A DNA stretch of 64,000 nucleotides from CAZYVU01 sp964651435 (lineage in GTDB: Bacteria > Desulfobacterota > Syntrophorhabdia > Syntrophorhabdales > CAYQXL01): positions 13,570-77,569 of the forward strand of contig CAZYVU010000012.1 of assembly GCA_964651435.1 (NCBI GenBank), written 5' to 3'. The position numbers were made by a program, and so were the translations under genes. This document shows, in pieces, positions 57,636 through 64,000 of this stretch. The notes under the pieces were generated by a model that saw nothing but the letters and a program-made list of their open reading frames with translations, was not told the origin of the DNA and did not search any database. Positions within the stretch are counted from its first letter, which is position 1. Each line of letters begins with the position of its first letter.

Positions 57636-59786
57636 TTGGGGAAAGCTTTTACAGAAACACCTAAGAACACGTCAGTTGCAAGAAAGAGCGGCGGCATCAA
57701 GGTAAGCAACAGCAGGTGCCGCAAATGCTCTTATTGTATACAGATTTGTCCTGCCAAGGCTATCAAGCTGGACAAAGGCGTCATCGAGATTCTTCCTCAC
57801 CGCTGCATCCTCTGCGGGAGCTGCATCACCGAATGCCCCCATGGGGCCGTCACGTACGAAAGCGGCCTGGTCCAGCTCAAGTCTCTCCTCGAAGGCGGCG
57901 TCCAAGCGGTGGCCTGCCTCGACCCCGCCTTTCCCAGTGCCTTTGGCGACGCGACAGCCAGGCAGCTTGTGTCGGGTCTCAAAAAGATCGGCTTTGCGGA
58001 GGTGTGGGAAGGCGCTTTCGGCGCAGAGCTCGTTAGCCAGGAATACCGGAAGCTGCTCATGGAGGAGAGGGGCCGCACCCTCATATCCTCCTTCTGTCCC
58101 GTTATAGCCGCCTACATCCAGAAGTATCTGCCGCGCCTTGTCCCGCAACTGGCGCCCGTTGTCTCGCCCATGATCGCCATAGGAAGGGTGGCGAGACAAA
58201 CAAAAGGACCGAACTGGAAGGTCGTGTACATCAGTCCCTGCCTGGCTCAGATGAGGGAGATGGCGAGCCCCGAGGTTGCGGGCGTCATAGACCTGGTCAT
58301 CAGCTTCCGGGATGTGAGGCAGGTCTTCGAGAAGGCGGGCATCCTGCTGTCGGGCCTCGCCGAGGCGGAGTTCGATGGTCCGCGGCCTTTTCTGGGGCGC
58401 ATCACGCCCGTTATCGGAGGTCTGTACCGAAGCACCGGTGCGCACTTCGATGTGCTTATGGAGGAGGTGAGCGTTACCTACGGACATAAGCGCGTTATCG
58501 GCGCCCTGAACCAGTTGGCCGCCGGGGCCATCAAGGCGCAGTTTCTCGATTTTGTCTATTGCTTCGGCTGTGTTGACGGCCCCTTTGTGCAGCGTGAGCT
58601 TTCGGTCCTGGGCCGCAGGCAGCTCGTGGCGCGGTATGCCAACGAGGAAATGGCCAGACAGGATGTGTCGGCCGTCATGGCCGAGCTGGATAAGTTCGCC
58701 GACCTCGACCTCAGGCGTTCCTTTGTCACCATTGAGGAAAAGCTACCCACGCCGTCGGAGGAGGAGATCAGGGCCATTCTCAAAAAGATCGATAAACTCC
58801 CGCCGCACAAGAACCTCGATTGCCGGGCCTGCGGCTATCATACCTGCCGGGACAAGGCCATAGCCGTAGCGCAAGGAATAGCCGAGACAGAGTACTGCCT
58901 GCCTTACCTGTTGGAGCAGAGCAAGAAGATATACCAGCAGCTTGAGAAGTCCCATAAAGAGCTTCAGGCGTCCCATCAGGAGCTGGAGCAGGCGCACACG
59001 CAACTGATCAGGACGGAAAAGCTTGCCGCCTTGGGCCAGCTCTCGGCGGGCGTGGCCCATGAAATCAATAACCCCTTGGGGACCATCACGATCTATGCGC
59101 ACCTGCTCCTTAAAGGGCTGGAGGCCGATGATCCGAGGCGTGAAGACGTCATGATGATCGTTAATGAGGCCCAAAGGGCAAAGGAAATTGTACAGGGGCT
59201 GTTGAGCTTTGCCCGGGAGACCAAGCTGAGGCCCGGCGAGACGGATGTCAACTCCGTCATCGAGGACGTCTTGGGTCTCGTGGCGAATCAGTCGCTTTTT
59301 CATAACATCGTCATACGCAAATCTCTTGCCCCCGAACTGCCCACGCTCTTCGCCGACGCCACGCAACTCAAGCAGGTCTTCCTCAACACAGTTCTCAACG
59401 CGGCCCAGGCCATGGAAGGCAAAGGAAAGCTTGCGATCTCCACGGCGCTGGAAAAGGAGGCCGTCAAGATACGGATTCAGGATACGGGTCCCGGTGTGCC
59501 GCCGGAAAACCTCGACAAGCTCTTTTCGCCCTTTTTCACAACGAAAGAAAAGGGCACGGGGCTTGGCCTTGCCATCTCATACGGCATCGTGGAGCGGCAT
59601 GGAGGGAGCATCGACGTGGAAACGAAATTGGGGAAGGGGGCTGCATTCATCATATCGCTGCCCGTTTCGATGGAGAAGGGGGATACCCGGGCGCAGGGCG
59701 CGTCCGATGGCGGATTGTTGCAAAATACGATAACAGGGAGAGGAGATTATGAGCACAGGACCAAGAATACTACTTGTGGACAATGA
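57636..59786 (+). CDS. Sensory [FeFe]-hydrogenase-histidine kinase fusion
   Basis: 716 aa from a TTG with AAAGGA before it. Two [4Fe-4S] motifs (28-38, 57-67) lead to a reduced H-domain with Cys in SSFCPV (C154), SPCLAQM (C202) and VYCFGCVDGP (C309, C312). The last pair is CxxC, one residue shorter than the usual CxxxC. A CRACGYHTC...C cluster domain (396-421), a coiled coil (about 425-460), a HisKA domain (H475 in AHEINNP) and an HATPase (DTGPGVP, GTGLGLAIS) follow. It probably senses H2 or redox state and phosphorylates the receiver encoded next. Whether it can hold an H-cluster is uncertain. Confidence 0.88.
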   Translation: MGKAFTETPKNTSVARKSGGIKVSNSRCRKCSYCIQICPAKAIKLDKGVIEILPHRCILCGSCITECPHGAVTYESGLVQLKSLLEGGVQAVACLDPAFPSAFGDATARQLVSGLKKIGFAEVWEGAFGAELVSQEYRKLLMEERGRTLISSFCPVIAAYIQKYLPRLVPQLAPVVSPMIAIGRVARQTKGPNWKVVYISPCLAQMREMASPEVAGVIDLVISFRDVRQVFEKAGILLSGLAEAEFDGPRPFLGRITPVIGGLYRSTGAHFDVLMEEVSVTYGHKRVIGALNQLAAGAIKAQFLDFVYCFGCVDGPFVQRELSVLGRRQLVARYANEEMARQDVSAVMAELDKFADLDLRRSFVTIEEKLPTPSEEEIRAILKKIDKLPPHKNLDCRACGYHTCRDKAIAVAQGIAETEYCLPYLLEQSKKIYQQLEKSHKELQASHQELEQAHTQLIRTEKLAALGQLSAGVAHEINNPLGTITIYAHLLLKGLEADDPRREDVMMIVNEAQRAKEIVQGLLSFARETKLRPGETDVNSVIEDVLGLVANQSLFHNIVIRKSLAPELPTLFADATQLKQVFLNTVLNAAQAMEGKGKLAISTALEKEAVKIRIQDTGPGVPPENLDKLFSPFFTTKEKGTGLGLAISYGIVERHGGSIDVETKLGKGAAFIISLPVSMEKGDTRAQGASDGGLLQNTITGRGDYEHRTKNTTCGQ

Positions 59787-60153
59787 CGTTGATTTTATCG
59801 ATCTCAACAAGGCCGTTTTGGAGAACAACGGTTTCGACGTCGTTGTGGCATATTCGAGCCGGGAGTGCATGGAGAAGGTGCGCTTCGAGCAGCCCGATCT
59901 GATCGTTCTCGATCTCATGATGGAGAGCCACGACAGCGGCTTCGGCGTGGCCAAGCAGTTGAAAGCCGATCCCATCTGGAAGAAGATACCGATCCTTATG
60001 ATCACGGCCGTGAAGAGTGAAACGGGATATGATTTCTCTCAGGATCTGGACGGATACTGGATGAAGACCGATGATTATCTGAACAAGCCCGTGGCTCCGG
60101 AAGACCTGGTCAGAAAGATAGGCGAGCTCCTTGCGCGGCCGAAGGCAGAATAG
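59749..60153 (+). CDS. Stand-alone response regulator receiver
   Basis: 134-aa receiver domain with the phospho-Asp D55 (VLDLMM), acidic DND at 11-13, the Thr in MITA and K113. It has no output domain. The ATG lies 38 bases inside the kinase gene, so it is translationally coupled and is the obvious partner of the sensory hydrogenase-kinase. It may relay phosphate to the next protein. Confidence 0.9.
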   Translation: MSTGPRILLVDNDVDFIDLNKAVLENNGFDVVVAYSSRECMEKVRFEQPDLIVLDLMMESHDSGFGVAKQLKADPIWKKIPILMITAVKSETGYDFSQDLDGYWMKTDDYLNKPVAPEDLVRKIGELLARPKAE

Positions 60154-60165
60154 GACGGGCTCGGA

Positions 60166-61668
60166 TTGCCTGTTCCGGACCTGATCAGCGTTCTCATAGT
60201 TGACGACGAGCGAGGCATCCGTGAGGGCTGCCGTCGCATCCTTATGGCCGAGGGGCTTTCCGTTGATACGGCGGAAAACGGCAAAGAAGGCTTGGAGATG
60301 GTGCGCTCCAAGCCCTACGACCTGATCCTCGTCGATCTCATGATGCCCGTCATGGGTGGTCTCGACATGATGGAGCAGGTCAGGCTTACTGATCCGGACG
60401 TGATTATGGTTGTCATTACCGGGTTCGCTACCATCGAAACGGCCGTGGAGGCCATCAAGCACGGAGGGTACGATTACGTCCCCAAGCCCTTTACCCCTGA
60501 TCAGCTCATTACGGTAGTCAACAGGGGCTTGGAGAAGCGGCGCCTGAGCCTGCAGGCAAAAAGGCTCATGGAGGAGCGCGATCAGAAGCTGCTCGAAGTG
60601 GCCCACGAAGAATCAAAGCTCAGAACCATCGTCAATTCAATGGCTGACGGCATTCTCGTCATTAATAGAGAGCAGCAGCTCGTGTTGTGGAATCCGGCAG
60701 CCGCCAAGACGCTCAACCTCAATGAACAGCTCGAGGTGGGTAAGGCCCTTGGTGAGGCGATCCCGCAGGCCGATCTCGTGGATATCATCAAAAAGGCTTT
60801 TGCCCCCGACACCTCAGGGTTTACGGCGATCTCCGAAGAAGTGGAAGTAGAGACGCCTGAGAGGCGGACCCTTATGGTCAACGTGTCCGCCATCGGTGAC
60901 CGAGATGGTCACGAGCTGGGCGTTGTGAGCACGATGAGGGACATTACGAGTCTGAAAGAGATTGACCAGATCAAATCGCAGTTCGTCTCCATGGTGACGC
61001 ACGAGCTCAGGGCCCCGCTCGCGGCGGTGGAGGGTTATCTCCACGCCTATCTGACAGGGGCGGCCGGGTCGGACCCCCAGTTCAACCGCCAAATGCTCGA
61101 GCGGGCCAAACAGCGGTGCCATTCCCTGCTCGATCTTGTCAACGATCTCCTTACATTCAGCCGGCTTGAATCGCGCCGGGTGGTGAGAAAGAAAGAGGTG
61201 CTCGATGTGGGGGAGATAGTGGCGGCAACGGTGGATCTGCTCAAGCATCAGGGAGAGGCGAAGGAGGTTCAGTTCGAGATGTGTGTGCCGCAATCGCTGC
61301 CGCAGATCGAGGCGGACCGGGCCGAAATGGATCAGCTCTTTACGAACCTTATATCGAATGCCATCAAGTACAACAAGAAACGGGGCAAGGTCATAGTGAG
61401 TGCCAAGCCGGACAGAAACTACCTTGAAGTCAAGGTGGCCGATTCGGGCGTGGGCATCGGGGAGGAACATTTATCGAAGATTTTCGACGAGTTCTACCGC
61501 GTGACGGGCCCCGAAACGCGCTATGTCACGGGGACGGGCCTCGGGCTCTCCATTGTGAAGCGCATTGTGGAATCGCACTTCGGACGGATTGACGTCCAGA
61601 GCAAGCTCGACGAGGGAACCACCTTCACGGTAAGGCTCCCCATCAAGAAGAAAGACAAGAAAGACTAA
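60166..61668 (+). CDS. Receiver-PAS-histidine kinase hybrid
   Basis: 500 aa from a TTG with AGGA upstream. Order: receiver (D57 in LVDLMMP, K107), a linker coiled coil, a PAS domain (about 150-260, DGILVINREQQLVLWNPAA), HisKA (H279 in VTHELRAPL) and HATPase (ADSGVGIG, GTGLGLSI). It has no membrane helix, so it is cytoplasmic. A receiver in front of a kinase suggests a second step in a relay from the hydrogenase-linked kinase; the final DNA-binding output is not encoded here. Confidence 0.9.
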   Translation: MPVPDLISVLIVDDERGIREGCRRILMAEGLSVDTAENGKEGLEMVRSKPYDLILVDLMMPVMGGLDMMEQVRLTDPDVIMVVITGFATIETAVEAIKHGGYDYVPKPFTPDQLITVVNRGLEKRRLSLQAKRLMEERDQKLLEVAHEESKLRTIVNSMADGILVINREQQLVLWNPAAAKTLNLNEQLEVGKALGEAIPQADLVDIIKKAFAPDTSGFTAISEEVEVETPERRTLMVNVSAIGDRDGHELGVVSTMRDITSLKEIDQIKSQFVSMVTHELRAPLAAVEGYLHAYLTGAAGSDPQFNRQMLERAKQRCHSLLDLVNDLLTFSRLESRRVVRKKEVLDVGEIVAATVDLLKHQGEAKEVQFEMCVPQSLPQIEADRAEMDQLFTNLISNAIKYNKKRGKVIVSAKPDRNYLEVKVADSGVGIGEEHLSKIFDEFYRVTGPETRYVTGTGLGLSIVKRIVESHFGRIDVQSKLDEGTTFTVRLPIKKKDKKD

Positions 61669-61685
61669 ACTATAAGGAGAAGGTC

Positions 61686-63944
61686 ATGGCGAAAGATCTG
61701 AAATTGAATGAAATCGTTGAAAAGCGGCTCCTGGCTCCGTCCATAACGCTTTTCAGGCTATTCTGTCCTGATATTGCCAGAAAGGTAAAGCCGGGTCAGT
61801 TTGTGGTGGTCAGGGCCGACGATTACGCGGAGAGGGTACCTTTAACCGTGGCCGATTTTAACAGAGAGGCCGGACTCATCACGATAATCTTCCAGGCCGT
61901 GGGAACGTCGACACTGAAGCTGGAGAAATATGAGCTCGGCCAAAGCATTCTCGATGTCGTGGGCCCCCTGGGCAAACCGAGCCACATCGAGAAGTTCGGG
62001 ACCGTTGTCTGTGTCGGCGGCGGTGTCGGTGTCGCCCCGGTATACCCCATCGCCAAGGCCCTCTACGAAGCGGGCAACACGGTCCTGTCGATTATTGGTG
62101 CCAGGTCGAAGGAGATGCTTATCCTGGAAGAGGAGATGAAGGCTATCAGCCACGAGCTTTACCCGACGACGGACGACGGTACCTACGGCCACCACGGTTT
62201 TGTGACCGATGTCCTGAAGAGGTTCCTCACAGAGGGCAGAAAGGTAGACCTTGTCGTCGGCATTGGTCCGGTGATCATGATGAAGGCCGTTTGCGACGTC
62301 ACGCGGCCCTTCGAGATACCGACGACGGTGAGCCTCAACACGATTATGGTGGACGGGACGGGCATGTGCGGCTGCTGCCGTGCCACCATCGGCAACGAGA
62401 CAAAATTTGTCTGCGTTGACGGACCGGAGTTTGACGGCCACGACGTCGATTTCGGCGAGCTGATCCTTCGCCAGAAGATGTACAACCGCGAGGAGCGCCG
62501 GGCCATGTGGGACCACCAGTGCAAGCTCGAAGCGCGGGAAAAGGCGCTGAAGAAGACCAAGAAACGGGTAAAGATGCCCGAGCAGGACCCCAAGCGCCGT
62601 ATCCAGAATTTCGACGAGGTGGCCCTCGGCTATACGAAAGAAAATGCCATGCAAGAGGCGGCCCGGTGCCTGCAGTGCAAGAATATGCCCTGCGTCGAGG
62701 GCTGTCCCGTCAACATAACCATACCGGCCTTCATCAAGAAGGTTAAGGAAGGCGATTTTATGGGCGCCATCCACGTTATCAAGGAGACCAACGCCCTGCC
62801 GGCCGTTTGCGGCCGCGTCTGCCCTCAGGAGTCGCAGTGTGAATCGAAATGCGTCCTGGGCAAGAAAGGGGAGCCTGTCGCCATCGGCCGACTGGAGCGT
62901 TTTGCGGCCGATTATGAGGCCAAGCAGGGGGATGTGCGTGCTCCCGAGAAGGCGAAACCTACGGGCAGGAAGGTGGCCGTGGTAGGGGCCGGCCCGGCGG
63001 GATTGACGGTGGCCGGCGAACTGTCAAAGAAGGGCCACGAAGTAACGGTCTTCGAGGCGCTGCACAAGGCCGGTGGCGTTCTTGTCTACGGCATCCCGGA
63101 GTTCAGGCTGCCCAAGGCGATAGTCCAGCGCGAGGTGGACTACGTGAGCAAGCTCGGTGCGCAGATTAAGGTAGACACCATCGTCGGCCAGACGATGACG
63201 GTGGATGAGCTGTTCGACGAGGGATATGACGCCGTCTTTGTGGGTACCGGCGCGGGGCTGCCCTACTTTATGGAGGTACCCGGCGAGAACCTGAACGGTG
63301 TCTACTCTGCCAATGAGTTTCTGACCCGAGCCAACCTCATGAAGGCCTACCTCTTTCCGGAGTACGACACGCCGGTCAGGGTGGGCAGCAAGGTGGCGGT
63401 CATTGGAGGCGGCAACGTGGCCATGGACTGCGCCAGGGTCTCGAAAAGAATGGGGGCCGACGATGTGTACCTGGTCTACCGCCGTTCTCGCGCAGAAATG
63501 CCTGCAAGGGCGGAAGAGGCACACCACGCCGAGGAGGAAGGTATCGATTTCCGGCTCCTTACAGCCCCCGTCCAGGTCATTGGTGACGAGAATGGGTGGG
63601 TAAAGGGGCTCGAATGCGTGAAGATGGAGCTCGGCGAGCCCGACGCCTCAGGCAGAAGAAGGCCCGTAGAGATCAAGGGCTCCAATTATGTTATCGATCT
63701 CGACGTCGTTATCGTGGCCATAGGGCAGGGGCCGAACCCCATACTGACGTCGACGACGCAAGGCATCCAGCTTAGGCGTTCGGGTAACATAGAGGCCGAT
63801 CCGGAAACAGGTAAGACGAGCAGAAAGGGTGTTTTTGCCGGCGGCGACATCGTCACCGGCGCTGCGACGGTCATTCTGGCCATGGGTGCGGGCCGGAAGG
63901 CGGCAGCGGCCATGGATGAGTATCTGAGAACGGGTGAGTGGTAA
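61686..63944 (+). CDS. nfnAB: Fused NfnA-NfnB NADH-dependent ferredoxin:NADP+ oxidoreductase
   Basis: 752 aa. Residues 1 to about 285 are NfnA (KPGQFVVVRADDYAERVPLT, GGGVGVAPVYP, DGTGMCGCC). After a Lys-rich linker comes NfnB (about 300-752) with two Cys sets (RCLQCKNMPCVEGCP, CGRVCPQESQCESKC), FAD (VVGAGPAGLTVA) and NADPH (VIGGGNVAMD) motifs. The enzyme would couple NADH and reduced ferredoxin to NADPH formation by flavin-based bifurcation, or the reverse. Fused versions are known in other anaerobes. The NAD-binding loop is canonical, unlike the split copy at 54.1 kb. It directly follows the hybrid kinase. Confidence 0.92.
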   Translation: MAKDLKLNEIVEKRLLAPSITLFRLFCPDIARKVKPGQFVVVRADDYAERVPLTVADFNREAGLITIIFQAVGTSTLKLEKYELGQSILDVVGPLGKPSHIEKFGTVVCVGGGVGVAPVYPIAKALYEAGNTVLSIIGARSKEMLILEEEMKAISHELYPTTDDGTYGHHGFVTDVLKRFLTEGRKVDLVVGIGPVIMMKAVCDVTRPFEIPTTVSLNTIMVDGTGMCGCCRATIGNETKFVCVDGPEFDGHDVDFGELILRQKMYNREERRAMWDHQCKLEAREKALKKTKKRVKMPEQDPKRRIQNFDEVALGYTKENAMQEAARCLQCKNMPCVEGCPVNITIPAFIKKVKEGDFMGAIHVIKETNALPAVCGRVCPQESQCESKCVLGKKGEPVAIGRLERFAADYEAKQGDVRAPEKAKPTGRKVAVVGAGPAGLTVAGELSKKGHEVTVFEALHKAGGVLVYGIPEFRLPKAIVQREVDYVSKLGAQIKVDTIVGQTMTVDELFDEGYDAVFVGTGAGLPYFMEVPGENLNGVYSANEFLTRANLMKAYLFPEYDTPVRVGSKVAVIGGGNVAMDCARVSKRMGADDVYLVYRRSRAEMPARAEEAHHAEEEGIDFRLLTAPVQVIGDENGWVKGLECVKMELGEPDASGRRRPVEIKGSNYVIDLDVVIVAIGQGPNPILTSTTQGIQLRRSGNIEADPETGKTSRKGVFAGGDIVTGAATVILAMGAGRKAAAAMDEYLRTGEW

Positions 63945-63977
63945 GATACCGCCGCCCGTAGCACGTGACGGTTACAA

Positions 63978-64000
63978 GGCCCGTCCGGAAAGGACGGGCC
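63978..64000 (+). terminator. Terminator hairpin at the window edge
   Basis: GGCCCGTCC (63978-63986) and GGACGGGCC (63992-64000) form a perfect 9-bp stem with loop GGAAA, 33 bases after the nfnAB stop. Any T-run lies beyond the window. Confidence 0.65.

Overview
The window looks like a stretch of chromosome from a strictly anaerobic, syntrophic bacterium. The gene set (two NAD-linked [FeFe]-hydrogenases, two sensory hydrogenases, a selenocysteine formate dehydrogenase with a formate channel, two NfnAB-type transhydrogenases and a succinate dehydrogenase next to a Rieske/cytochrome b pair) is what is known from Desulfobacterota-type syntrophs. Syntrophorhabdus relatives are my best guess, but this is inference from gene content and not from a marker gene. 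I see no IS element, CRISPR array, phage gene or rRNA.

Layout. 1-1.9 kb: tRNA-Met, a sugar-nucleotide epimerase and an MBL-fold hydrolase. 1.9-3.8 kb: a protein with the layout of a type IIG restriction-methylation enzyme but with its catalytic motifs eroded. 3.8-8.4 kb (minus): sdhCAB, Rieske protein, cytochrome b and a small membrane protein, tightly overlapped. 8.5-11.8 kb: a conserved hypothetical, a DUF6485-like protein, larA and eno. 12-17.8 kb: H-cluster maturases hydE (plus strand), hydG and hydF (minus strand), with a CBS protein and aspA. 17.9-31.4 kb (minus): a very long run encoding, in transcription order, a sensory module (DRTGG, RsbW-like kinase, HydS, DRTGG, PHP, GHKL ATPase), a Cys-less thioredoxin-like protein, a HydCBA set, then a second HydCBA set whose HydB is fused to a GltD-like module. 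31.7-35.2 kb (plus): fdhA, read through an in-frame TGA with a clear SECIS hairpin, and focA. 35.4-38.8 kb: cupin, Na+/solute symporter, crotonase-family enzyme, MBL hydrolase. 38.9-43.2 kb: two paralogous secreted proteins, one with four Ig-like repeats. 43.4-49.4 kb: Crp-type regulator, purE, P1 peptidase, Sir2 deacylase, mannose-1-phosphate guanylyltransferase and a ComM-type ATPase. 49.5-63.9 kb (plus): NuoE-NuoF-NuoG-like-NfnA-NfnB, a WG-repeat lipoprotein, a sensory hydrogenase fused to a histidine kinase, two further signalling proteins and a fused NfnAB.

How the parts fit together. The two HydABC sets, FdhA/FocA and the NfnAB enzymes exchange electrons among H2, formate, ferredoxin, NADH and NADPH. 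The HydS-type proteins are placed to sense H2 or redox state and to regulate these modules through an anti-sigma/GHKL pathway (28-31 kb) and a phosphorelay (57.6-61.7 kb). The sdh-Rieske-cytochrome b operon suggests a membrane quinone loop around succinate/fumarate. HydE, HydF and HydG supply the H-cluster, and AspA is co-encoded with them.

The most unusual items are the sdh-Rieske-cytochrome b operon, the HydB-GltD fusion, the loss of all 2Fe-2S ligands in two neighbouring thioredoxin-like domains, the NuoEFG-Nfn operon with no catalytic subunit, the eroded restriction-methylation protein and the shortened Cys pair in the kinase-fused sensory hydrogenase.
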